The notes beneath the pieces are model-generated. The model was not told where the DNA came from. It made no database searches and saw nothing but the letters and a program-made list of their open reading frames with translations. From Magnetococcales bacterium (GTDB lineage Bacteria; Pseudomonadota; Magnetococcia; Magnetococcales; Magnetaquicoccaceae), in assembly GCA_015232245.1 (NCBI GenBank), contig JADGAB010000005.1, positions 1 through 39,180 of the forward strand: 39,180 bases of DNA. Reading direction: 5' to 3'. The translations under genes and the position numbers were made by a program. Each line of letters opens with the position of its first letter. Positions within the stretch are counted from its first letter, which is position 1. Positions 10,190 to 18,941 of the stretch are shown piece by piece.

Positions 10190-10561
10190 TCACCAGGCGC
10201 TGCGAGTGATGTCTTCCAGGACGCTGATGCGCCCGCTGGTCAGGGTGTACACCACCGGGGGCGTTTCAGTGATTACCCTTTGGATGTCATAGACGTACAA
10301 CCCTGGGTCGAATGCCCCTGTCTCGACAGAGGTCAATGTGATGATCCCGATCCCGGCCACGGATTGCGCCCCGGATGGGCAAACGAGCCGTTTCTGGATC
10401 ACGGCCTCGCCGTCCAGGTCTTTTGCAGCCCTCTTCATGGTGAACCACAGCACATGGTCTGTGATATCCACCGGCTCTCCAGTTGCAGTGGTGAACACAA
10501 CGCTGAGAGGTTGGGTATCGCCCCGGTAAAACTGGAAATCCTGGGTGGTGATGCGCACCAT
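10190..10561 (-). CDS. Hypothetical phage protein (baseplate upper-protein-like N-terminus)
   Basis: MVRITTQDFQFYRGDTQPLSVVFTTATGEPVDITDHVLWFTMKRA... resembles immunoglobulin-like N-terminal domains of baseplate proteins. Confidence 0.5.
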   Translation of the reverse strand: MVRITTQDFQFYRGDTQPLSVVFTTATGEPVDITDHVLWFTMKRAAKDLDGEAVIQKRLVCPSGAQSVAGIGIITLTSVETGAFDPGLYVYDIQRVITETPPVVYTLTSGRISVLEDITRSAW

Positions 10562-10630
10562 GGGCCGCCCCGAAAACAAAAAACGCGCACATGGCGCGTT
10601 GTGAATGAGCTTTGGTGGTTATATGACGTT

Positions 10631-10987
10631 CTAAGGAGCGAGCGGGTCGTATACCTGGTTGAGAACCAACACGGCCAGCCCCTTGCCGTCTGGCTGAACG
10701 TCCAGAATGCGATAGGTCAATCCGGCAACCGCCACATCGTCTCCGGCCATTGGATCAAAACCCAAGTCGGCGATTTTGATCTCAACCACCGAATGGAGGG
10801 TGACAGCCTCCATGCCGCCGCTGCCCCCAACCGACACGATTTCCCGCTTGCCATCGAAAATTCCCACCAGATCGATGGGGGTTCCGCCAAGCATTCGGGC
10901 CAATGCCGGGGTGTATGTCACCGGCACACCAAAGGTGGCAAAACAGGGCCGGTGAACCAGCGCGAGAAGATTGTCCCACCGACTCAC
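10631..10987 (-). CDS. Head-tail joining-like protein
   Basis: GTG start overlaps the upstream stop (GTGA). 'FATFGVPVTYTPALARMLGGTPIDLVGIFDGKREIV...GDDVAVAGLTYRILDVQPDGKGLAVLVL' fits lambda FII/head-tail joining proteins. Confidence 0.6.
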   Translation of the reverse strand: MSRWDNLLALVHRPCFATFGVPVTYTPALARMLGGTPIDLVGIFDGKREIVSVGGSGGMEAVTLHSVVEIKIADLGFDPMAGDDVAVAGLTYRILDVQPDGKGLAVLVLNQVYDPLAP

Positions 10988-11313
10988 GCAGCCACTCCGT
11001 TCAAACGCACCCGGCTGGTGGCATCCCCAACGGCGGCGGCTAGCAGGGCGCAACCGATCAGGGTGTTGGTCCCCACGGTGGTGGTGACGTTTTTGGCGGT
11101 GTTGTCCCAGTAGAGTTTGGCCCCCTGGATGATGGCCACGGCAGCCTTGGGCAGGTCCACCACGCCTTCGGTGATCATCTCCATGGTGTCGCCCGACGCG
11201 GCATCGGAGACGGCCACACCGAACAGCGCTCCGACAAGCACGCATCCGCCACTGCTCACAGCGGCAGGCGCGACCACCGTGACGATGTCGCCAGGCTGGA
11301 TAAAATTTTTCAT
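10984..11313 (-). CDS. DUF2190-like capsid decoration/cement protein
   Basis: MKNFIQPGDIVTVVAPAAVSSGGCVLVGALFGVAVSDAASGDTMEMITEGVVDLPK... is characteristic of DUF2190; lies directly downstream of the capsid gene. Confidence 0.8.
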   Translation of the reverse strand: MKNFIQPGDIVTVVAPAAVSSGGCVLVGALFGVAVSDAASGDTMEMITEGVVDLPKAAVAIIQGAKLYWDNTAKNVTTTVGTNTLIGCALLAAAVGDATSRVRLNGVAA

Positions 11314-11359
11314 CGTTCGATTCCTTTTAGAATTTTATGGGGACGAGTGTTGGGGAATG

Positions 11360-13399
11360 TTACGCCCCCGGATTTTTGTACATCCCACGCCAGTCGATGG
11401 CCTTGGCACCGAAGTCCAGGCGGGCCTTGATCTCCACCCCATCCACGTCATAGCCGATGCGGGTTTCGATGTAGACGCCGTTCTGGCCTTCCAGGTAGGC
11501 GTATTCGATGGTGTCGATCTGGCCGGGGTTGGCGGACATGTACCACGCCTTGTCGCCGTTGACGGCGGCGTCCAGACGGGGTTCGGCGATCACCGTCAGG
11601 GTGCGCAGGGACTGAGGCACCACATCGGAGGACTTGGCCGGAATCATGTTGACCGCCAGAAGCTGTTCGGCGGTCACCTCCAGGGCAGCCGGGACGATGA
11701 TGAAGGCAGGCCGCACGTTGAGGGTGGTCAGGCCGTCAATGCCGGTCTGAATGCCCATGGCCCTGCGGGCAGCACCCAACGTGGTGACGGAGATCACGGC
11801 ACCGGCTGCCGCCAGGTTCTTGTGGTTGGCGTGAAACAAGGGCGTGCCGTCGCCCATGTTCGGGTTGGCGGTGATCACACCCCACACCACGTCACTCTCC
11901 AGGTTTGCCGCCGAGACACCGAACAGTTGCGGGATGCGGGTGAAGGCGTTCAGGTCGTCGTTGACCAGCACCTGCCGGGAGATGGCGATGATCTTGCCAT
12001 AGGTCTCCACCCGGTAGGACTCCTTGCCTTCGCCCAACGGCCCCCGCTTGAATTCTCCGCTTTCGTTGACCTTCTCCAGGGCCGGTGCCTCGCCCAACTG
12101 CACGCGGGTCATGGCCTTGAAGTCGCTGGCGCTCACCTGACGGCAGAAGGGTTGGAAGGTGCGCGGGGCGGTGTCATAGGCATTGCGCAGGGTCTTGTTG
12201 GCGACGTTGGCCAGGATGTTCGGGAAATCCGAACCGGTCAGCAACGCGCGGGTGGCTACATCGTAGCGTGTCATCCCCTTGGTGGTGCGGCCACCGTCGG
12301 CTTCCAGAAAGGCGCGCGCCATTTCCACCAGGGTCATGCCGCGCCACTCGCGGGCGGCGTCGGAAAGTTTGTGCGCAGAGGGGTCGAAGCGGTGCAGCAG
12401 GGCATTTTCCAGCGCCGCGTTGCGGGTGGTTTTCTCATCCTGGCCGGTCATGACCACATGATTCTGGATCGCGCCGGAACCACTGGCGCGCCGGGCGGCC
12501 TCGTCGATCAGACTCCGGCGGGCATCGTCCAGGGTGACGCCACCTTGCACCAGTTTGTCGGCGAACGAGCGGTCCACTTTCAATTTCTCCTGGGCGTCGT
12601 AAATATCCGCAGACCGTTTTCGTTCCGCGATTACCGCGCTCCGGGCCATGGTTTCCGCCTCTTCCGGGGTGGTTTTTCTCGCCAATTGGACAGGATCGGT
12701 GGATTTTGCGGGGGTGGCGGATCTGGTCTCGGTGGTTTTTGCCGTTTCCTCCGGGGGTGGGGGTGACGCCTGACGGGTGGCGACATCGGCGACAGGGTCT
12801 GTCGCCGGTTCAACATGGGGTTTTACTTGATCAGGCATTTCAGCTCCTCTGATTTGGATCATTTGACATGGATGGGTGGCAGTCTCTTTCGAACGGAACC
12901 CCGCGCCGGGGTCGGCACCGATCGGCACGGCGGACAACTCCAAAGGCGTCCAATCCACCGCCCGCCAAAGCGGAACTTTTCCGGTTTCCTCGGTCACTTG
13001 GTATTTGCGCACGGTGTAGCCCACGGAGACATTGCGCAGGATTCCGTCCTGGACATCCTTGAAGATGGGGGCCACCTCCTCCCGACTGGAAAACCGCACC
13101 ACGGCGCGGCCAACCCCGCCATCGATCCAGGCCCTTTCCACCACGCCCAGGATGCCCTCCAGGGCCGAGGCGTTGTGGCTGTCCAAGAGCGGCGCCCCGC
13201 CATTGAGGCGGGACAGGTCCACATGGGCCGGGTCCATTGAGAGGGTTTCGTCATAGCTCTGGCCGGACATCCAATCCCGTCTTCGCACGACTGCACCGGT
13301 GGACCAGACCATCTCCACGGTGCGGGCATCGGCGTTCACGGATTCTGGAATAAAGCTCGCAGACCGAATCTGCATCGGCATCTCAACCATTTTTGGCAT
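11360..13399 (-). CDS. Fused prohead protease - major capsid protein
   Basis: N-terminal HK97-type prohead protease (MQIRSASFIPESVNADARTVEMVWSTGAVVRRRDW...LSRLNGGAPLLDSHN...VGYTVRKYQVTEE), acidic/Pro linker, then HK97-fold MCP (GDGTPLFHANHKNLAAAGAVISVTTLGAARRAMGIQTGIDG). Confidence 0.85.
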   Translation of the reverse strand: MPKMVEMPMQIRSASFIPESVNADARTVEMVWSTGAVVRRRDWMSGQSYDETLSMDPAHVDLSRLNGGAPLLDSHNASALEGILGVVERAWIDGGVGRAVVRFSSREEVAPIFKDVQDGILRNVSVGYTVRKYQVTEETGKVPLWRAVDWTPLELSAVPIGADPGAGFRSKETATHPCQMIQIRGAEMPDQVKPHVEPATDPVADVATRQASPPPPEETAKTTETRSATPAKSTDPVQLARKTTPEEAETMARSAVIAERKRSADIYDAQEKLKVDRSFADKLVQGGVTLDDARRSLIDEAARRASGSGAIQNHVVMTGQDEKTTRNAALENALLHRFDPSAHKLSDAAREWRGMTLVEMARAFLEADGGRTTKGMTRYDVATRALLTGSDFPNILANVANKTLRNAYDTAPRTFQPFCRQVSASDFKAMTRVQLGEAPALEKVNESGEFKRGPLGEGKESYRVETYGKIIAISRQVLVNDDLNAFTRIPQLFGVSAANLESDVVWGVITANPNMGDGTPLFHANHKNLAAAGAVISVTTLGAARRAMGIQTGIDGLTTLNVRPAFIIVPAALEVTAEQLLAVNMIPAKSSDVVPQSLRTLTVIAEPRLDAAVNGDKAWYMSANPGQIDTIEYAYLEGQNGVYIETRIGYDVDGVEIKARLDFGAKAIDWRGMYKNPGA

Positions 13400-14885
13400 T
13401 CGCGCTCTCCATCTGTTTGGGTTGGCCATTTTTGCTGGTCTGGCGGGCGTCGATGTCCGTGACGATCTTGAACAGATCCCAAATCTTGTACATCTCACTG
13501 AATTCGGCCATGACGACGTCCGGGTCGTATCCTTGGCGCGAGATGGCCGTCTGGGGCGACATCAGCCCGTTTCGCACCGACAGCACTTCCGCCATGATGT
13601 CCTTGACCGGATCGACCGACTCAAACCGGGGTGGTGTCCATTGCAATCGGATGGGCGTGTTGCCGAGCAATCCTGCGGCCTGGGCCGTGGCCAGGAATTG
13701 ATTCCACACCGGCTGGCAAATCTGGGGAATCAGCACATGCTTCTGGGTGGCGTCCACCCGGCGGCGGAACTCCAGCAGCCCGGCGCGAATGGAGGAGTAG
13801 TTGACCTTGGAGAGGTCGCCGGTCATCAGTTCGTAGGTCAGGCCCAGGCCCGCCGCCACGGCGTGATTGTGCAACTGGGCGTATTCGGCGTACCCGGAGG
13901 TCGAGGCCGGTTGGCCGAAACGGATGTCCTCACCGGGCTTGAGGTACTCCACCACCCCAGGCTCCAGCCCTTCAATCGTCCGGCCACTGGCATCCTTGTC
14001 GCCGCCGGTGTCCTCCGGGGCCTCCGCGCCGGTGACGAACGCGGTGAAGCAGGCCTCCATTTTCTTGCGCACCAACTCCGCCACGTCGTAATCGTCCAGG
14101 TCGCGCATTCTGAGCAGCGCCGGGGCGAACCAGGTGACGCCCCGGTTCTGGCCAGGGCGCAAACGGTCATACAGATGCAGCACGTCCGTGGCCGGGACGC
14201 GGATGCTTTTGGCCATGCTGCCCTGTCGCATGGAACCCGGATGGCGCGGGAAAATCCAATACGCCGTCCGACTGCCAAGGGCATTGAACTCGATGCCCTG
14301 CTGGATGAACCCACCTCCGGGCAGACCCCGGTCAGAGGTGCTGTCCAGGTGGTCACACTCCAGCACCCGCAATTGCAGCGGCACCCGCATGCCGAACGAG
14401 GAGGACCGACGCACAATCTGCAAAAGGCACTCGCCGCTCTCCACCATGCTGCGGGCCATGAGATACTGAATGCCATAGAAGGTCGTGCGACCGTCTGCGT
14501 CGCAGTTCTCGGCGAATGCGTCCCACAGATCGGTGATCTGGTCGTCCAGAGCCTGGGTTTCCGCTTTGGGGCGCGGCATGATGCCGGAGCCGATCATGCT
14601 GGAGGCGTGGGTCATCACCGCCTTGGCGGCATAGGGGTTGTTGCGCACCAGATCCCTGGCGCGGTCCCGCAGGCGGAAGGATGCCGTGGCGATTTCGGCA
14701 TTGGCGTCGGTGCCAGCGGTGGTCCAGCCACTGGTCATGCGCCCGGTTTTGGCACCGTCGTAGCCACGACGCAGGGCCTGCAAGGCATTCCTGGTCCGGG
14801 CATGACGCAGCGCCATCCCTGGCGCGATCCATCCCGCCAGGGTGTCAAGCCAATTGCCCATCGGTTTATCCTCTGGAGAATCCAA
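13383..14885 (-). CDS. Lambda-family portal protein
   Basis: 500 aa; 'RARDLVRNNPYAAKAVMTHASSMIGSGI...' and 'GLGLTYELMTGDLSKVNYSSIRAGLLEFRRRVDATQ' are lambda-portal-like. Confidence 0.88.
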   Translation of the reverse strand: MDSPEDKPMGNWLDTLAGWIAPGMALRHARTRNALQALRRGYDGAKTGRMTSGWTTAGTDANAEIATASFRLRDRARDLVRNNPYAAKAVMTHASSMIGSGIMPRPKAETQALDDQITDLWDAFAENCDADGRTTFYGIQYLMARSMVESGECLLQIVRRSSSFGMRVPLQLRVLECDHLDSTSDRGLPGGGFIQQGIEFNALGSRTAYWIFPRHPGSMRQGSMAKSIRVPATDVLHLYDRLRPGQNRGVTWFAPALLRMRDLDDYDVAELVRKKMEACFTAFVTGAEAPEDTGGDKDASGRTIEGLEPGVVEYLKPGEDIRFGQPASTSGYAEYAQLHNHAVAAGLGLTYELMTGDLSKVNYSSIRAGLLEFRRRVDATQKHVLIPQICQPVWNQFLATAQAAGLLGNTPIRLQWTPPRFESVDPVKDIMAEVLSVRNGLMSPQTAISRQGYDPDVVMAEFSEMYKIWDLFKIVTDIDARQTSKNGQPKQMESANAKNG

Positions 14886-15069
14886 GCACTGTGCGATTGG
14901 GGCGGGTGGTGCCGGAACTCCCGGCGATGGCCTGCTCGATCACCCGGATACGGCGCAGCAAATCGGCCTCCGAGCCGTATTCGACAGTTTTACCTTCGTG
15001 GACGATGCGCAGGGCACCGGCGGCGTAGGCCTGCTTGAGTTCGTCCAGTTCCGCTTGTGTGAACGTCAT
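14866..15069 (-). CDS. gpW-like head-tail connector
   Basis: MTFTQAELDELKQAYAAGALRIVHEGKTVEYGSEADLLRRIRVIEQAI; ATGA overlap with the terminase stop; located between terminase and portal as in lambda. Confidence 0.78.
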   Translation of the reverse strand: MTFTQAELDELKQAYAAGALRIVHEGKTVEYGSEADLLRRIRVIEQAIAGSSGTTRPNRTVLGFSRG

Positions 15070-16982
15070 CTCCGTCCCTCCCGCCATCTGTCACGCGCAT
15101 TTCCCAACCACGATTCGCGCTTTTTCCCTGAAACAATCCTGGGCTGTTCTGGCACCACGATTTTTGGTTTTTCAGGCAGGATGATCCTGGGTGCGGGAAT
15201 CTCCAGACCCTCCTTCATGGGGAACGCCTCGCGCCGGTCGGCCTCCTTGTTCAACTGGAGGCCCATGGACATCAGGCCGTGCAGGGCAGCCAACGCATAC
15301 ACCCGGCAGTCCAAGGCCTCGTTGCGGTCGCCGTCTTTTTTGTGCCACTCGCGTACCTGACGGCCCTTGATGTAACGGGTGGCGACCTTCTCCGCCGTCA
15401 ATTGGCGAAACCACTCGGCATCCCTCTCCTTCGGAAAATGGCAGTACCCTGGCCCAGGTTCTTGAATACGCAGCCGGGCGTAGATCGCCTCCTTGGCCGT
15501 ATCCACGCCGATCGCAAACAGAGGGACACGGGCTTTGTTGTTCGTTCGCCCAACTTTTGGCCAGATCAATTTCCCTGGCCCGCCAACCCCCTTGATCGGC
15601 CAGATTCTCCCGGCTTGACGCGCCTTGCAGAACAGGTAAACGCCCTGGGCATGGTGCCCGCCAGAGTCGATTGCAGCGGCACGGATGCGCAAATCAGGCA
15701 ATTGCCGGGCATGCGGGAACGTCCGCTGCAGCAGCACATCAAGATCATTCCAGATTGTCGGGCTGGTCGGGTCGCCATAAAGCACCCGGTAGTCTATTGA
15801 CCAGGACTCCTCATCCCGGCCCCAACCGACAAACTCGATTTCAAAACGGTTGTCCTGTACGTCCACACCGACGGTGATCAATACGACGCCAGCGGGGAGG
15901 GTTGGTCCAAAATCCTCGCGCCGAGCCATCAACCCTTCGCTGTCCAGCTTCTCGGCGGTCTCTTCCCACGATTGCGCCAACACCGTATTGATCCATTCCT
16001 TCAGTTGAAACGGGTCACGGTGCTTCTCCCCATGCTCCACCGCGATATCCCCCCATGAATTCCAGCCGAGCGGGCAATACAGTCCGTTGAGGTGGAATCC
16101 TGCCGCCTTCCTGATGCCCGGAGAACTGGCGATCCACCTCCCATGGAGCAGCATCTTTGTTTTGTGAAATTCCTGGATCTCTGCTTCGCAATGCACGCAC
16201 ACATAATGCGCCAGGTGGCGTTGGCCTTGCGCAAACCGGATCTGCGCCCACTCCAGAATCTGCAATGCGTTGCAGAACGGGCATGGCACCCAGTAGTACC
16301 TCTGGTCGCTTTCCTCAAAGGCCTTTTCGATCCGGGAGAAGCCCTTGATGGTGGGTGTCGAGGTCAACAGGATTTTTTTGCTGTTGCCGAAGGTGTTGGT
16401 ACGCCGCAGCGCCAAGCCAACCGGATCACCCTGGCCATCCACATCGCCTTCAAAACGGTCAATTTCGTCCAAAAAGACAAAGCGCACCGGCATGCTGGAC
16501 AGCGACGCGCTTGAATTCGACCCGACGATGCTTAAAATGCCTCCTCTGAATTCCTTCAACAACATGGTGTTGCCGCTGTCTCTGCTTCTTGAGTCACTGA
16601 CCAGACCTTTCAGAACGGGACTGGTTTCGATCATCGGCGTCAACCGCTGTTTCGAATACTTCTCAGCAGTGCCAAGCGTGGGCTGGACCATCAGGATCGG
16701 GCCGGGCGTCAAGTCGATGATGCTCCCAATCCAGTTCAAGCCAACTTCTGTTTTGCCAAGTTGTGAGGCCATCATCACCACCACCTTCTGGTGGGGTGAC
16801 GATTCAGACAGGCAGTCCATGATCTCCCGCAGGTAGGGGGTCCGGTCGGTGCGCCACAGTCCAGGCTCTTTTGCCGACACCGACGACAACACCCGGTTCC
16901 GGTCCGCCCATTCTGAGACGGTCATTCTTGGCGTTGGCTTGCGACCCGCACGGGCGGACAACAGATGAGACGAAATGACCAT
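15066..16982 (-). CDS. Terminase large subunit (GpA family)
   Basis: MVISSHLLSARAGRKPTPRMTVSEWADRNRVLSSVSAKEPGLWRTDRTPYLREIMD...ASQLGKTEVGLNWIG...; Zn-ribbon CPFC/CVHC; start preceded by GGGAAGAAA. Confidence 0.92.
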   Translation of the reverse strand: MVISSHLLSARAGRKPTPRMTVSEWADRNRVLSSVSAKEPGLWRTDRTPYLREIMDCLSESSPHQKVVVMMASQLGKTEVGLNWIGSIIDLTPGPILMVQPTLGTAEKYSKQRLTPMIETSPVLKGLVSDSRSRDSGNTMLLKEFRGGILSIVGSNSSASLSSMPVRFVFLDEIDRFEGDVDGQGDPVGLALRRTNTFGNSKKILLTSTPTIKGFSRIEKAFEESDQRYYWVPCPFCNALQILEWAQIRFAQGQRHLAHYVCVHCEAEIQEFHKTKMLLHGRWIASSPGIRKAAGFHLNGLYCPLGWNSWGDIAVEHGEKHRDPFQLKEWINTVLAQSWEETAEKLDSEGLMARREDFGPTLPAGVVLITVGVDVQDNRFEIEFVGWGRDEESWSIDYRVLYGDPTSPTIWNDLDVLLQRTFPHARQLPDLRIRAAAIDSGGHHAQGVYLFCKARQAGRIWPIKGVGGPGKLIWPKVGRTNNKARVPLFAIGVDTAKEAIYARLRIQEPGPGYCHFPKERDAEWFRQLTAEKVATRYIKGRQVREWHKKDGDRNEALDCRVYALAALHGLMSMGLQLNKEADRREAFPMKEGLEIPAPRIILPEKPKIVVPEQPRIVSGKKRESWLGNARDRWREGRR

Positions 16983-17004
16983 GAGATTTTCTTCCCGCAC
17001 CTGT

Positions 17005-18345
17005 TTACGATGCGTCGGAGGAATCCAGCGCAACGCCGCGCTCTTTCGCCACTTGCTCAAAAGTCTTGCCGCCAGAACCTTCCAGGTAGGCGATTTTGCC
17101 CGTGGCCTGGATGAACCGCTTCACGCCCACATCAACGTAAATCGGGCTGATTTCCATGGCATACACCCGGCGGTGGGTCAGGTGACCGGCCATGATCTGG
17201 GAACCGGAACCGCTGAATGGCTCATAGCACAGCCCGCCAATCGGGACGTGTTGCCTCATCGGGATGCCAAAGCAGTCCAGGGGCTTGGGCGTCGGGTGAT
17301 CCGGGCGTTCGTCCCCGGCCAGCGACTTCAGATCCCAGACTGTTGACGCTGACTCGGCATCCTCGATCTTGGCTGGCCGGTTGCCCCGGATCCAGCCATA
17401 GAAACAGGGTTCGTGCTTCCACAGGTAATGGGTGCGGGTCAAGACGGAGGCGTTCTTGTTCCAGATGATTTGTTGATGGACAAAAGCCCCCAGTTTTTCC
17501 CAAACTGCCTCCACCATGGCCTGACGCTTGGAAGCGTGCCAGCAATACCATGCCGCGTGAGGGTCGATGGCATGATCGATGGCCGCCCGGATGAATCCCT
17601 CGTAAAGTTCCGGCCCCTGACTGGCGTCATCCCAGGTGACGCCGTAGGTGCCTGACCAGTCCTTGTTGCCGCCCACCCAGCCTTTTTTGCCAACGGCGGC
17701 CACGGCGTCTGGTCCTTCATTTGCGGATTTTGCCTTGTCCCGTTTGTTCGGCGGATGATTTGTTCCATCATAATCCACAAGGTAGGGCGGATCGGTCGCA
17801 AACAGGATGGCCCGTTCGCCATTCATCAGGCGGATGACGTCCTCGGCCTTCGTGCTGTCGCCGCACAGGAGGCGGTGATCCCCCAGCACCCAAAGATCGT
17901 TGGGACGGGTGACCGGGTTGACGGGTGGTTCGGGGATGACGTCCTCGCCGCCGATGCCATCACCATCGCCTTCCTCACCATCTCCCTGTTCAAATCCATC
18001 CAGAAAACCGGCGACATCCTCGTCCGAGAAGCCGATCACATCGGTGTCAACCGGAGGGGCTGCGGCAACCGGAGGGGCTGCGGCAATTGGAGATGCCCCA
18101 GTGACTGGACGTGCCTCGGTTGCTGGAGGTGTCCCGATGACTGGAGGTGCCCCGGTTGCTGGAGTCGGCTGTGGACGATTGCGCTGTTGCGCTGGATCAG
18201 TGTTTGATTCCCATGCTTTGTCGGCCTTGGCCTGATCTATCGATCCGTCAGGATTGCGCTGAATGCGACCACTCTTGATCGCTTTGTCCACCGCCGATGG
18301 TGCAACGCCTCGATGTCTGGCGTATTCACGAACCCCCATGCCCAT
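17005..18345 (-). CDS. TerS-like HTH domain fused to a DNA methyltransferase (DPPY, beta-class order)
   Basis: N-terminus MGMGVREYARHRGVAPSAVDKAIKSGRIQRNPDGSIDQAKADKAWESNTDPAQQ is Nu1/TerS-like. A Pro-rich hexapeptide-repeat linker follows, then 'NPVTRPNDLWVLGDHRLLCGDSTKAEDV...FATDPPYLVDYDG...YEPFSGSGSQIMAG'. Confidence 0.82.
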   Translation of the reverse strand: MGMGVREYARHRGVAPSAVDKAIKSGRIQRNPDGSIDQAKADKAWESNTDPAQQRNRPQPTPATGAPPVIGTPPATEARPVTGASPIAAAPPVAAAPPVDTDVIGFSDEDVAGFLDGFEQGDGEEGDGDGIGGEDVIPEPPVNPVTRPNDLWVLGDHRLLCGDSTKAEDVIRLMNGERAILFATDPPYLVDYDGTNHPPNKRDKAKSANEGPDAVAAVGKKGWVGGNKDWSGTYGVTWDDASQGPELYEGFIRAAIDHAIDPHAAWYCWHASKRQAMVEAVWEKLGAFVHQQIIWNKNASVLTRTHYLWKHEPCFYGWIRGNRPAKIEDAESASTVWDLKSLAGDERPDHPTPKPLDCFGIPMRQHVPIGGLCYEPFSGSGSQIMAGHLTHRRVYAMEISPIYVDVGVKRFIQATGKIAYLEGSGGKTFEQVAKERGVALDSSDAS

Positions 18346-18366
18346 GATCGATCTCTACCACCCGAC

Positions 18367-18549
18367 TGTTCATTCGACTGTTCGGCAAGTACTTGTTCAC
18401 TGTTCACCCGGAGTGTTCACCGAATGTTCGCTCACTGTTCACCCGGAGTGTTCACCGAGTGTTCACTCGCTGTTCACCCGGATTCGGATTTTTTATGTTA
18501 TTTTTCAAGTGATTGTCTCTCTTGATTTTCAGAAAATTTCAGGGTGTTC
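18367..18549. repeat. Phased TGTTC(AC) iteron array, including a 35-bp direct repeat in about 2.3 copies
   Basis: TGTTC at 18367, 18379, 18394, 18401, 18414, 18425, 18436, 18449, 18460, 18471 and 18545. The 35-bp unit TGTTCACCCGGAGTGTTCACCGARTGTTCRCTCRC repeats at 18401, 18436 and (partly) 18471. Confidence 0.9.
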
Positions 18550-18941
18550 ACCCGGTTTTTGGTCTGACGCTGGGCGGCTTTCGGGGTCGCGCGGACCGCG
18601 CGGCCCTGGAGGCCAGGAAGGAACCATGGATGCCAGTGGCATGGAGCAGCAGCCAGGACGCGACACGGCGCGCCATGTGCGGCCTGTTGGCCATTTTTGA
18701 CCGCCGAATCATCTTTTTGTTTTCGACTCCATGTTGGTTGCCGTTCTCAGGCTGCGAACCATTCTCTTGCCCAAGCGTATCTGGTGCGGCTTCTCCGCAG
18801 CCTGCGGTACCATGGGCACACTTGGCATTCATCATAAAAATCTTCAAAAACATATAATTCATCAAAACAGTGCTTGATAAGGTGGCGCGACCGATGGCTT
18901 CATGTGTCCAACGCAAACAACCACCTTCAGGAGCAAACACC

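Noticed and set aside
11117-15038. Long plus-strand ORFs (549 aa and 579 aa)
   Set aside because: Antisense to the protease-capsid and portal genes, which show clear family motifs.
18401-18482. The TGTTCAC array as a CRISPR array
   Set aside because: Units are 11-13 bp and spacers would be 0-6 bp and also repetitive; no cas genes. It is an iteron-type array.
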